A DNA stretch of 64,000 nt from Soehngenia sp. GTDB lineage: Bacteria > Bacillota > Clostridia > Tissierellales > Tissierellaceae. Positions within the stretch are counted from its first letter, which is position 1; each line of letters opens with the position of its first letter. Shown here one piece after another: positions 16,944-24,893 of the stretch. The DNA is taken from assembly GCA_024637045.1 (NCBI GenBank), contig JAGXFX010000021.1:1-64000 (forward strand), read 5' to 3'. A program made the position numbers and the translations under genes. Below the pieces are notes generated by a model. The model ran no database searches and had not been told where the DNA came from. It was given only the letters and a program-made list of their open reading frames with translations.

Positions 16944-17455
16944 AAGGATTCAAAGGCAGATTTCAATGTCGTAGTTTTAAAAGCAGCAGCAGGTGTTGAA
17001 TATCAGAATATTAAAAACAAATCTGAATATGACAGTAATAAGGATGTGACCACTCGTTCCTACGGTGGAGGATTTGTTTTGAATACTGGGCAGTTTACTA
17101 ATGATCCTCAGATATTGAGTAAATGGGAAAGCACTCTGGAAGAACATGGAACACTTGTTGAATTTGGAAATACCACAGCAAGACCATTGATACCTATATG
17201 GGAGCTCTGTGACAATTCAACTAGGGCAAATTATCTTAAAGCTGAATTCGATAAACTAAACTTAGCTCAAGGAAATCAGTGGCCAACTGAAAAGTATGTG
17301 GTAGATATTGTGTTTGTCGCAGATAAGGATTCGTGGACAGCAAGAAGCAAATGTCCTCCAGGGTACATGCTTGTAACTGGTTAAACACAACTTCTCCGGC
17401 AGATGTCAACAAAGGTGTTGGTGGAAAGCATGTTTTCATAAAGTTTACTAGATAA
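16944..17455 (+). pseudogene. Remnant of a MACPF-like pore-forming protein with a C-terminal GG repeat
   Basis: An open frame at 16944-17384 (stop at 17382-17384) reads like the end of a membrane-attack-complex/perforin-type protein: SYGGGFVLNTG, LSKWESTLEEHGTLVEFGNT, RPLIPIWELC. It ends with CPPGYMLVTG. A shifted frame directly continues as NTTSPADVNKGVGGKHVFIK then FTR and a stop at 17453-17455. The DVNKGVGGKHVFI stretch resembles the last strand of MABP/Vps62-type domains. No start with a ribosome binding site is visible and a TAA precedes the frame at 16941. It is probably a 5'-truncated, frameshifted gene. Family assignment is by motif only. Confidence 0.5.
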
Positions 17456-17480
17456 CTGATACAGAATATAGACTAAATAC

Positions 17481-17540
17481 AAAGATAGCTCTTGATGGAT
17501 AAAATAAAATTCGTTGTTCATCAGGAACTATCTTTTTTGT
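17481..17540 (+). terminator. Terminator-like hairpin after the pore-protein remnant
   Basis: AAAGATAG (17481-17488) pairs with CTATCTTT (17528-17535), followed by a run of T. Inner TTGATG (17492-17497) can pair with CATCAG (17519-17524). It separates the remnant from the DsbA-like gene. Confidence 0.6.
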
Positions 17541-17610
17541 TTTCAGTATTAGGCTTAAATTCAATATTTACTGGGTATAAACTTCCATGTGGAATCAAGG
17601 AGGGATTGAT

Positions 17611-18201
17611 ATTAAAGAATTCAAGGTTTTTTCGGACTTTGCATGTCCGTTTTGTTATATCGGATTTTCAATAGCAATGAGATTACAGGAAGAGAATCCA
17701 AAGTTGAGCTTTCATTGGTACCCATATGAGCTCGACAAGGAAACGCCTGAAGAAGGATCTAATCTGGGAGACTCGATTTCAAAGGAACAGATTGAAATTG
17801 CCTACCGTAGAATTGAGAGACTTGGTTCAGAATATGGTCTTGTGTACTCCAATAAAACGAGAAAATTCAATACTGGTCTTTTACACAGAGCTGCTGTTTA
17901 TGCACAGGAAGTTGGACTTTTTTATCCTTTTGCAAAGAAAGCATTCAAGGCAATATTTGAGGAAGGGCAAAATGTCGCACTAATGGAAGTAGTAAACGAA
18001 ATTGGACTTACTGCAGGCCTAGATATACAGGATATGGTGAAATCAATTGAAGATGGTAGAAGTGAGCATAAAATGGAAGAAGCAAGGGAGCTCGCTGTAG
18101 CATATGGAATTGAAAGTGTCCCTACCTTTATCAGAGAAGATGGGGGAAAAGTGACTCACCTAAATGAGTACAATAAATTTATAAATGATCTGACAAAATA
18201 G
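17611..18201 (+). CDS. FrnE-like DsbA-family thioredoxin-fold protein
   Basis: This protein of about 196 residues begins with KEFKVFSDFACPFCYIGF, the DsbA/FrnE opening with active-site CPFC. It ends with VAYGIESVPTFIRE, the cis-Pro loop, and has the helical insertion between. There is no signal peptide, so it is cytoplasmic. FrnE relatives are 2-hydroxychromene isomerase-like or thiol-disulfide oxidoreductases. An ATG exists at 17587 (204 residues) but lacks a ribosome binding site. The strong AAGGAGGG at 17597-17604 is correctly spaced from ATT 17611, where family homology begins, so I place the start there. ATT initiation is an inference. Confidence 0.8.
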   Translation: MKEFKVFSDFACPFCYIGFSIAMRLQEENPKLSFHWYPYELDKETPEEGSNLGDSISKEQIEIAYRRIERLGSEYGLVYSNKTRKFNTGLLHRAAVYAQEVGLFYPFAKKAFKAIFEEGQNVALMEVVNEIGLTAGLDIQDMVKSIEDGRSEHKMEEARELAVAYGIESVPTFIREDGGKVTHLNEYNKFINDLTK

Positions 18202-18222
18202 CACTAAATAGTTTGTCTCTTT

Positions 18223-18267
18223 AGACTTATTGCAATCAAATTATTGAATTGCAGTAGGTCTTTTTTA
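18223..18267 (+). terminator. Rho-independent terminator after the FrnE-like gene
   Basis: A 14-bp stem (18223-18236 with 18248-18261, two G-T pairs) with an 11-nt loop is followed by TTTTTT. It is a strong canonical terminator. Confidence 0.85.
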
Positions 18268-18339
18268 TTCAAAAACACAATACTTAGCATTACAAATCTA
18301 ACATTTTTTGAATTATACAGTAAATCTTTATAGCAATCA

Positions 18340-18348
18340 TGCTATAAT
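18340..18348 (+). promoter_or_regulatory. Extended -10 promoter of the GH18 gene
   Basis: TGCTATAAT is a perfect extended -10 element (TG, one base, TATAAT) 20 bp upstream of the start codon. No good -35 box is visible, which is common for extended -10 promoters. The predicted leader is very short. Confidence 0.55.
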
Positions 18349-18367
18349 TACATCAGGTGATGAAATT

Positions 18368-20020
18368 ATGAGAAAAATTCTGACTTTTATAATGTCTATA
18401 TTTATTATTGTATTTGTAGTGTATATTATTTATTCCGATTACACGCAAGTAGAAGTACAAAATATTTCTGAAGATGATAGCTTTTTTGTTCTTATTGAAG
18501 ACATAAAACTTATGGAAGAATCCGATTATATGTATATTGATGATGAAATACACTTTACATATGAATTTCTAAAGGAATTTGTAGATGAAGATTTGTTTTA
18601 TGATAAAGAAGAATCCGTGGTTGTTATAACAAACCAGCAATCAGTTGGGAGATTTAGCCTTGAAATGAGCACAGGAACAATTAATGGTAAGGAAATCCAA
18701 CTAATAACTCCCCTGAGAAATATAAATCAAAATGTATATGTTCCAAATAATCTTGTCAAAGAGATTTATCGTGATGAGCTGGTCTTCAAATGGAATGACA
18801 AATCACTAATAGTAGATTATGCAGGATACGAATACATTGAAGGTGAACTAAAAGAAGACTCACAGGTCCACTTAAGCCCACACAAGAGGTCTGCTAGGAT
18901 AGGCAACAATCTGGAAGCGGGTGAAAAAGTAGTTGTATTTGCTGAGGAAAGTTCATGGTTTAAAATAAGGACAAAAGAAGGTTTGGTGGGATACGTTCAC
19001 GAAGATAATTTATTGATAGAATATGGTAAAAACAGGTTTAGGATAAAAATGGAGAATGCTGAGAACACCACTTCAAATACAAGTGAACTAATAAATTTAA
19101 CCTGGGATTATACTTATGCTCCAATGAGAAATGTTGAATCAGTTCAGGATTTACCTGGTGTAAATGTAGTTGCACCAACTTGGTTTGATGTAACGGATAT
19201 CGAAGGAACAATTTATGATAAGGGAAGCAGAGAGTATTCCCGCTTATACAGGGAAAAAGGCTACCGCATTTGGCCTGCAGTAACTAATTCATTTGATCCA
19301 GAACTAACAAGTGAACTTCTTAAATCCAGTGATACAAGAGAAAAATTGATTGATGAGCTTCTTAACATCTATCAGTATTATCAGGCCGATGGTATAAATA
19401 TTGACTTCGAAAATATCTATTACGAAGATAGAGACAACCTTACCCAATTTGTAAGGGAACTCTATCCAATCTTTAATAGCAATGGTTTAACAGTATCAAT
19501 GGATGTTACACCGAGATCTACAAGTCCAAACTGGTCAATGGTTTATGATAGAGAAAAATTACAAGAATCATTGGACTACGTTATGCTGATGGCATACGAT
19601 CAGCATTGGGCTGCCAGTCCTATTGCTGGATCTGTTGCTGAATATTGGTGGGTTGAAAACTCTGTGACAAGGATTCTTGAACAAGTGCCTCCACACAAGC
19701 TTGTGTTGGGGATGCCTTTTTATTCAAGAGTTTGGGATGTTGACGATTCAGGGGTTTCATCTCAGGCTGTTACCATGAGTACTGCAATGGAATTTATTGA
19801 AAAAAATGAAATTGAAACCACATGGGATGAAAATAGCAAACAGTATTATGGTGAGATTAAGGTTGGAGATATAACTAGAAAAATATGGCTGGAAGATGAG
19901 AATTCGCTTTATTATAAGGTTTCTATAGTACATAAGTATAATTTGGCAGGGATGGCTACGTGGAGAAAAGGATTTGAAATACCTTCTGTGTGGAGGTCTC
20001 TCGATAGTTATCTGAACTGA
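18368..20020 (+). CDS. Membrane-anchored GH18 glycosidase with SH3 domain
   Basis: This 550-residue protein has an N-terminal hydrophobic anchor (residues ~4-22) and a copper-amine-oxidase-N-like stalk domain (residues ~40-155). A bacterial SH3 domain (ARIGNNLEAGEKVVVFAEES) spans residues ~170-220. A glycoside hydrolase family 18 barrel (~235-550) has catalytic DGINIDFEN (DxxDxDxE pattern) and VMLMAYDQHW. It probably hydrolyses GlcNAc-containing polymers in peptidoglycan or spore cortex, like YaaH/SleL relatives. I chose ATG 18368 over an upstream in-frame TTG because AGGTGATG precedes it and the hydrophobic anchor then starts at the N-terminus. Confidence 0.85.
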   Translation: MRKILTFIMSIFIIVFVVYIIYSDYTQVEVQNISEDDSFFVLIEDIKLMEESDYMYIDDEIHFTYEFLKEFVDEDLFYDKEESVVVITNQQSVGRFSLEMSTGTINGKEIQLITPLRNINQNVYVPNNLVKEIYRDELVFKWNDKSLIVDYAGYEYIEGELKEDSQVHLSPHKRSARIGNNLEAGEKVVVFAEESSWFKIRTKEGLVGYVHEDNLLIEYGKNRFRIKMENAENTTSNTSELINLTWDYTYAPMRNVESVQDLPGVNVVAPTWFDVTDIEGTIYDKGSREYSRLYREKGYRIWPAVTNSFDPELTSELLKSSDTREKLIDELLNIYQYYQADGINIDFENIYYEDRDNLTQFVRELYPIFNSNGLTVSMDVTPRSTSPNWSMVYDREKLQESLDYVMLMAYDQHWAASPIAGSVAEYWWVENSVTRILEQVPPHKLVLGMPFYSRVWDVDDSGVSSQAVTMSTAMEFIEKNEIETTWDENSKQYYGEIKVGDITRKIWLEDENSLYYKVSIVHKYNLAGMATWRKGFEIPSVWRSLDSYLN

Positions 20021-20033
20021 AAGGAGAATTAGT

Positions 20034-20549
20034 ATGAAGATTGGGGAAATTGACATTAACATAAAAATGGGAGATATTACAGAGGAAAAGGTAGATGCCA
20101 TTGTAAACGCTGCAAACAATACTCTGCTAGGTGGTGGAGGAGTTGATGGAGCAATTCACAAAAAAGGAGGTGCCTCTATACTCGAACAATGTAAAAAACA
20201 CTCAGGCTGTCCAACAGGTGAGGCAAGAATAACAACAGCAGGAAATCTGCCTAGCAAATATGTAATTCATGCAGTTGGCCCGATTTATGGTAGAACTGAT
20301 TCAATGGATGAAATACTTTTATACAATGCATATACAAATTCATTAAAGCTGGCAGCTGAGTATAATCTTAAATCAATTTCTTTCCCTTCCATATCAACAG
20401 GCTCATATGGCTATCCGATAGATGCAGCAGTTGCAATTGTAAAACAAGCGTTAGAGAATTTTTCAAAAATTAAATCTACTATCATGGAGATTAATTTAAT
20501 TATGTTCAGCAATGATAATTTTAAAATATATGAAGACTATTTCGAGTAA
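20034..20549 (+). CDS. Macrodomain ADP-ribose hydrolase (O-acetyl-ADP-ribose deacetylase type)
   Basis: This 171-residue single macrodomain contains VDAIVNAANNTLLGGGGVDG (the substrate-binding Asn and Gly-rich loop), AIHKKGG, CPTGEARITTAG, VIHAVGPIYG and SFPSISTGSYGYP. This is the MacroD/YmdB class that removes O-acetyl from ADP-ribose and mono-ADP-ribose from acidic residues. It follows the GH18 gene by 13 bp with AAAGGAG upstream, so the two are probably co-transcribed, though no functional link is apparent. No sirtuin or ADP-ribosyltransferase gene is adjacent. Confidence 0.9.
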   Translation: MKIGEIDINIKMGDITEEKVDAIVNAANNTLLGGGGVDGAIHKKGGASILEQCKKHSGCPTGEARITTAGNLPSKYVIHAVGPIYGRTDSMDEILLYNAYTNSLKLAAEYNLKSISFPSISTGSYGYPIDAAVAIVKQALENFSKIKSTIMEINLIMFSNDNFKIYEDYFE

Positions 20550-20620
20550 GCATCTCATTTAGCAAGTGTATATTAGTTGAGACAAAATTAGAATATTAAG
20601 AGAATGCAACATTTGTTTGG

Positions 20621-20649
20621 TTGACATAAGTTTTTCTATGTTATATTAT
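20621..20649 (+). promoter_or_regulatory. Promoter of the phospholipase-C-like gene
   Basis: TTGACA (20621-20626) and TATTAT (20644-20649) are separated by 17 bp, a good sigma-A promoter lying 41 bp before the coding start. Confidence 0.65.
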
Positions 20650-20689
20650 CAAAGGAGTTGGAAAAACGTAAAAAAAGGGAGTGTTTAAA

Positions 20690-21325
20690 ATTTTCGCAGA
20701 TACTCATAAGATAATTGCTTCCAGTGTTTATGACAATGTTCTCGAACATTATGATATAGAGTTGAATAAGGACAAGCTTCTCTGGGGATCAATTGCTCCG
20801 GATATACTTCCAAAATACAAGCTTATAAGACACTATAGAGATGAGAGCATAAATTATGTTGCATTGGAGATAATGAAAATAATATTCGTAAGCCGTTATG
20901 TTGATTTTAATAAGATGACAGATCCAATAGCAATGAAATTGCTTAGTAAAAAAATTGGAGTAGTCTCACATTATCTTTCTGATTATGTATGTTTACCTCA
21001 TGCAAAAAGGTGGACGTTCAATGGATCAATGGTCAAGCATATACGATATGAATCAAAGCTTAATGAATACGCACCTAATCATACGTTCAGGAAGAACTTG
21101 ATTACTATTGACGATCTCGATATATATAATGAGAATCCTATTAGTCTCCATACAACAATCAAGAAATATATTGAAGATGTTGTGGAAGAGTACTTTCAAA
21201 ACAATGGCTTTAAAAATGATCTTGACTTTGCATTATCATTGAATTTAAAGATAACATACTTCATACTTGATGTAATAAGTGAGTACTCAGATGAAATTCA
21301 CGAAGTGTTTGCATTGGAGATATAA
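20690..21325 (+). CDS. Zinc-dependent phospholipase C-like protein
   Basis: This alpha-helical protein of about 211 residues resembles the clostridial zinc-dependent phospholipase C family. Candidate metal ligands are in FADTHKIIA, GSIAPDILP, IGVVSHYLSDYVCLPHA and NEYAPNHTF, giving the expected His/Asp set. There is no signal peptide, so this branch is probably cytoplasmic and its activity is unproven. A GTG at 20681 is in frame (214 residues), but it overlaps the ribosome binding site AAGGGAG (20675-20681). ATT 20690, eight bases after that site, is better spaced. An in-frame TAA at 20669 excludes any earlier start. Confidence 0.7.
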   Translation: MFADTHKIIASSVYDNVLEHYDIELNKDKLLWGSIAPDILPKYKLIRHYRDESINYVALEIMKIIFVSRYVDFNKMTDPIAMKLLSKKIGVVSHYLSDYVCLPHAKRWTFNGSMVKHIRYESKLNEYAPNHTFRKNLITIDDLDIYNENPISLHTTIKKYIEDVVEEYFQNNGFKNDLDFALSLNLKITYFILDVISEYSDEIHEVFALEI

Positions 21326-21344
21326 GGAATAATTTAGATTTTTA

Positions 21345-21373
21345 TTGACAATTATGTTCTGAAGATATATACT
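21345..21373 (+). promoter_or_regulatory. Promoter of the asnA T-box leader
   Basis: TTGACA (21345-21350) and TATACT (21368-21373) with exactly 17 bp between form a near-consensus sigma-A promoter. Transcription should begin near 21380, leaving a leader of about 300 nt. Confidence 0.8.
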
Positions 21374-21379
21374 AACAAA

Positions 21380-21648
21380 TAAGTTAATACACTACAGTGA
21401 AAGGAAGAGTAGTGCATGAGTTTTGTTTAAGCGATTCAGGGGAGGTGAGAGCCTGATACGAAAGCTTGCATGAAGAACATCCTTGAGTATCTGATCGAAA
21501 GACCATGTCAAGTAGACTCAGACGGTATAGCCCGTTATAGCTATGACGTATCGATTAATTTCTGTACGGAATAAGAGAGCATATTGCTAATTTAGGTGGT
21601 ACCGCGAAAGTAACCTTTCGTCCTTTACATAAGGACGAAAGGTTTTTT
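21380..21648 (+). promoter_or_regulatory. T-box riboswitch, predicted tRNA-Asn specific
   Basis: The leader holds the T-box core AGGTGGTACCGCG at 21594-21606, which pairs with the free tRNA acceptor end. A strong terminator follows: a perfect 14-bp stem 21612-21625/21631-21644 then a T run. Upstream is a stem I region containing AGGTGAGAGCC. The candidate specifier codon is AAC (Asn) at 21476-21478, four bases before TTGAG. The second T-box in this window has GAC at the same offset. Uncharged tRNA-Asn would stabilise the antiterminator and switch on asnA. Confidence 0.9.
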
Positions 21649-21678
21649 TATTTAAAAAAATATAAGGGAGTGATAAGA

Positions 21679-22668
21679 ATGATGATGGTAAATGGTTTTA
21701 CAGCCAGAGAAGCACAAGTTGGAATCAAGCATATCAAGGATTTTTTTGAGAGGAGACTGGCGGATAATCTTAATCTTACTCGAGTATCTGCTCCATTGTT
21801 TGTAGAGCCAGAAACTGGTCTGAATGATAATCTCTCCGGAACCGAAAAAGCGGTATCCTTTCAAATGAGAAGGTACAAACAGAATCTTGAGGTAGTACAA
21901 TCTTTGGCTAAATGGAAAAGAATGGCACTAAAGTGGTACGAATTTGGAATTGGCGAAGGCCTTTATACTGATATGAACGCAATCAGACCTGATGAATTTG
22001 TAGACAACATCCACTCAATTTATGTTGACCAGTGGGATTGGGAGAAGGTTATACGTAAGGATGACAGAAACTTGGAATACCTGAAGGAAGTAGTCAGAGC
22101 GATTTACGGAGCATTTAAGGAGACTGAGGAATTTATAAATGAAAAGTATCCAGCTAGATTGTATAAAAAGTTACCTGATGAAATTATTTTTATTAGCACA
22201 CAGGAACTTGAGGACAGATGGCCTGATGCAATTCCAAAGGAAAGAGAACACCTTATAACAAAGGAATATGGAGCTGTTTTCATATATAAAATCGGCGGCT
22301 CTCTTGAGTCTGGGAAACCGCATGATTTAAGAGCTCCTGATTATGATGATTGGGAACTTAATGGCGATATTTTATTCTGGAATCCAGTTTTAGAAGAATC
22401 CATAGAACTATCCAGTATGGGCATTAGGGTTGATCAAAAATCATTAGAAAAGCAGATTAAGCTTGCAGCAGCGGAGGATCGAATGTCTTTTGATTATCAC
22501 AAAAAGCTCATGGCAGGAGAACTTCCATATACCGTCGGAGGGGGAATTGGTCAATCAAGAATATGTATGTATTTCCTACAGGCGAAACACATAGGCCAAG
22601 TTCAGGCATCTGTATGGACCAGGGATGAGATTATGAGATGCGAGGATGAAGGAATCTTCCTCTTATAG
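21679..22668 (+). CDS. asnA: Aspartate--ammonia ligase (ammonia-dependent asparagine synthetase)
   Basis: This 330-residue AsnA has a class II tRNA-synthetase-like catalytic fold. Motifs include VSAPLFVEPETGLNDNLSG, VEVVQSLAKWKRMAL-like NLEVVQSLAKWKR, YTDMNAIRPDE, YVDQWDWEKV, and the C-terminal TVGGGIGQSRICMYF with motif 3-like Arg. It makes asparagine from aspartate, ammonia and ATP in the cytoplasm. I use ATG 21679, eight bases after AAGGGAG. The T-box directly upstream links synthesis to uncharged tRNA-Asn. It is a single-gene transcript with its own terminator. Confidence 0.95.
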   Translation: MMMVNGFTAREAQVGIKHIKDFFERRLADNLNLTRVSAPLFVEPETGLNDNLSGTEKAVSFQMRRYKQNLEVVQSLAKWKRMALKWYEFGIGEGLYTDMNAIRPDEFVDNIHSIYVDQWDWEKVIRKDDRNLEYLKEVVRAIYGAFKETEEFINEKYPARLYKKLPDEIIFISTQELEDRWPDAIPKEREHLITKEYGAVFIYKIGGSLESGKPHDLRAPDYDDWELNGDILFWNPVLEESIELSSMGIRVDQKSLEKQIKLAAAEDRMSFDYHKKLMAGELPYTVGGGIGQSRICMYFLQAKHIGQVQASVWTRDEIMRCEDEGIFLL

Positions 22669-22723
22669 AAGAGAAAAGAAGAGAAAGTTAAAAATATTTT
22701 AAATAATAGTTTTATAGAGCTTA

Positions 22724-22757
22724 ATAATGAGGCTAGATCTAGCCTCATTATCTTTGT
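22724..22757 (+). terminator. Terminator of asnA
   Basis: A perfect 28-bp palindrome (22724-22751, centre GATC) is followed by TCTTTGTT. The arms contain GAGGCTAGA/TCTAGCCTC. The T tract is short but the stem is strong, and it lies about 55 bp after the asnA stop. Confidence 0.75.
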
Positions 22758-22876
22758 TAAGATTTTGTAACAAATCAATCCAATTTTATTAAACAATTAT
22801 AAGTTATTTTATAGTATAATAGAAAATACCGCTATTCATATTAGAGGTGGATGATTCTTAAGGAGGGATGCTATAG

Positions 22877-23611
22877 ATGGCTTTATCTAATGACACATTT
22901 TATGATCTATATGAAGGATTAAAGCATAATTTTTTATTCAAAAATGATCTAAATAGCATACATATCCTTTTGAATCTGTACGATATTGAGGACAACATCA
23001 GAAATATTTTCCCTAAGTACGTATCTATAAAATACTTGAGAAATCATATTTCTAGAATTTTGAAAAACAGACGTGGAAATCAATTGATAGCCATGAATCT
23101 TGGAGAACTGATTCATGAAGATATTAACAGACTAGAACTTCTTCTGTATCTTGAAGGATACAAAGGAGGATTTATAAACATTAAAGAGGCCAACAGACTT
23201 GAAGACATAACTGTTAAAACATATTCAATAAATGAGTTGTATTATCAGAAGTACTTATTCCATTTTGATACCTTCACTGAGCCCGTTCAGGAGCTGCGGG
23301 ATGAGATATTTGAGAATCTGGAGAGAGACGAAGATTCAAGTAATCACTTGCATAATCTGATTGGAAGATATTGTGAGAAAGTCATAAGGAATAAAATATT
23401 CAGCCTTAACAGATATTTGGATAAGCAGCTGACTATAGATTACGAATCATCATCCGCAAATATAACCGAGGATGAAACATTGTTGACTATGGATGATTTA
23501 TCAAATGTTTATAATGAAGTAATAAAGATTACATCTAGAAATGGAATGAGGTTATTCAAGGACGCATACTGGAATGGACTGAATGACAGAGTACTGAAAA
23601 GATATCGATAA
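22877..23611 (+). CDS. Conserved-looking protein of unknown function
   Basis: I do not recognise this 244-residue protein. It is predicted soluble, mostly helical and highly charged, with no signal peptide or membrane segment. It contains repeated acidic/aromatic stretches such as DLYEGLKHNFLFKNDLN, YLRNHISRILKNRRGNQ and a C-terminal NEVIKITSRNGMRLFKDAYW. ATG 22877 follows AGGAGGG by ten bases. It has its own terminator and lies between asnA and ruvC. The middle and C-terminal parts (EELRDEIFENLE, YCEKVIRNKIFSLNRYL) might form a helical bundle. No function is proposed. Confidence 0.75.
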   Translation: MALSNDTFYDLYEGLKHNFLFKNDLNSIHILLNLYDIEDNIRNIFPKYVSIKYLRNHISRILKNRRGNQLIAMNLGELIHEDINRLELLLYLEGYKGGFINIKEANRLEDITVKTYSINELYYQKYLFHFDTFTEPVQELRDEIFENLERDEDSSNHLHNLIGRYCEKVIRNKIFSLNRYLDKQLTIDYESSSANITEDETLLTMDDLSNVYNEVIKITSRNGMRLFKDAYWNGLNDRVLKRYR

Positions 23612-23641
23612 TTGCAATTATTAATAATGAATACTAGCATT

Positions 23642-23675
23642 ACCCTCTGGCGAGTTATTAAGTCAGAGGGTTTTA
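23642..23675 (+). terminator. Terminator after the unknown gene
   Basis: ACCCTCTG (23642-23649) pairs with CAGAGGGT (23664-23671) across a 14-nt loop and is followed by TTT. It separates the unknown gene from the ruv operon. Confidence 0.75.
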
Positions 23676-23683
23676 AATTCCAG

Positions 23684-23713
23684 TTTAGTTTTACAGGTTA
23701 TATATGATACAAT
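23684..23713 (+). promoter_or_regulatory. Promoter of the ruvC operon
   Basis: An extended -10 element TGATACAAT (23705-23713) has TTTAGT (23684-23689) 18 bp upstream of the hexamer as a weak -35. It lies about 33 bp before the ruvC start codon. Confidence 0.55.
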
Positions 23714-23746
23714 AGGAAAAGGATTAAATGTTGGAAGAGGTGAATT

Positions 23747-24241
23747 ATGGTAATTTTAGGAGTAGACCCGGGAATAGCCATAGTTGGTTATGGTGTGGTT
23801 GAATACATTGGTAATAAGTACAATGTTATCGACTTTGGAGCTATAGTTACACCATCTGATCAGTTGTTTCCAGATAGATTAAAAGATGTTTATAATCAGC
23901 TTACTGATATTATTATCAGATATAAGCCTGATGATCTTGCAATAGAAGAATTATTCTTCAACAAAAATGTTAAAACAGCTATAAAAGTAGGTCATGCTAG
24001 GGGTGTTGAAATACTGGCAGCAGTTAATCATGATCTTGAAATTTATGAATATACTCCTCTTCAGGTAAAACAAGCTGTCGTAGGTTATGGACGAGCTGAG
24101 AAGAGACAGGTACAGGAAATGGTAAAGATTCTACTGAACCTGGATAAAATTCCAAAACCTGATGATGTTGCTGATGCTCTAGCTGTTGCAATTTGTCATG
24201 GGAGTTCTCTGAAATTCAAAGAATCATTTAAAATGAGATAA
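23747..24241 (+). CDS. ruvC: Holliday junction resolvase RuvC
   Basis: This 164-residue endonuclease of the RNase H fold has catalytic acidic residues in [14 protein letters not shown] (Asp7), AIEELFF (Glu), and the C-terminal pair [15 protein letters not shown]. It cuts Holliday junctions bound by RuvAB. It is the first gene of ruvC-ruvA-ruvB, with ATG 23747 after AGAGGTG. Its length is normal. Confidence 0.95.
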   Translation: MVILGVDPGIAIVGYGVVEYIGNKYNVIDFGAIVTPSDQLFPDRLKDVYNQLTDIIIRYKPDDLAIEELFFNKNVKTAIKVGHARGVEILAAVNHDLEIYEYTPLQVKQAVVGYGRAEKRQVQEMVKILLNLDKIPKPDDVADALAVAICHGSSLKFKESFKMR

Positions 24242-24253
24242 GTAGGTGAGATA

Positions 24254-24838
24254 ATGATCGATTACATAGTAGGGAAAATTAGTTATATCGGCGAAGACTA
24301 TTTTCTTCTTGAGAATCAGGGAATGGGATACCGAATAAATACATCGACAAATTCTTTGATTCAGCTTTTTAAAGGAGATGAAGAACAACATATATTTACT
24401 AATCTTATAGTACGAGAAGATTCAATGAGCCTTTACGGATTCGTAACTGAAGATGAAATGAATATGTTTAAGCTTCTTCTTAATGTTTCCAAGATAGGGC
24501 CAAAAGTTGCATGTGGAATTTTATCAACATTAAGGCCATCACAGATCCAAAAAGCTATAATGCTTAAGGATATAACAACTCTTTGTAAAGGCCCAGGTGT
24601 AGGCAAAAAGACTGCTGAAAGAATTGTTCTTGATTTGAAGGACAAGGTCAAAGGCGGATTTACCGATGATGATTCATATGATGAGATAATTGAAACGCTG
24701 GATAATGAAGCAGTTGAAGCTTTAATGGTTCTTGGATATAGCAGATATGAAGCACAAAAGGTATTCCAGGGTACAGATATATCTGGAATGAGCGTTGAAG
24801 ATATGATTAAATATGGTTTAAGGAAGTTATCAAGATAA
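24254..24838 (+). CDS. ruvA: Holliday junction DNA helicase subunit RuvA
   Basis: This 194-residue protein has the three RuvA parts: an OB-fold N-terminus (MIDYIVGKISYIGEDY), a tandem helix-hairpin-helix centre (LLNVSKIGPKVACGILS and CKGPGVGKKTAERIVLDLKD), and a C-terminal UBA-like domain (EALMVLGYSRYEAQKV) that contacts RuvB. The tetramer grips four-way junctions. It starts 12 bp after ruvC with AGGTGAG upstream. Confidence 0.95.
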   Translation: MIDYIVGKISYIGEDYFLLENQGMGYRINTSTNSLIQLFKGDEEQHIFTNLIVREDSMSLYGFVTEDEMNMFKLLLNVSKIGPKVACGILSTLRPSQIQKAIMLKDITTLCKGPGVGKKTAERIVLDLKDKVKGGFTDDDSYDEIIETLDNEAVEALMVLGYSRYEAQKVFQGTDISGMSVEDMIKYGLRKLSR

Positions 24839-24893
24839 CATAAAATCAAACGATTTTGAATCGCATTAAATTTTGTTATAAGGAGATCAATCT

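Noticed and set aside
17492..17674. Short plus-strand frame before the FrnE-like gene
   Set aside because: It starts inside a terminator hairpin and runs out of frame over the FrnE-like N-terminus.
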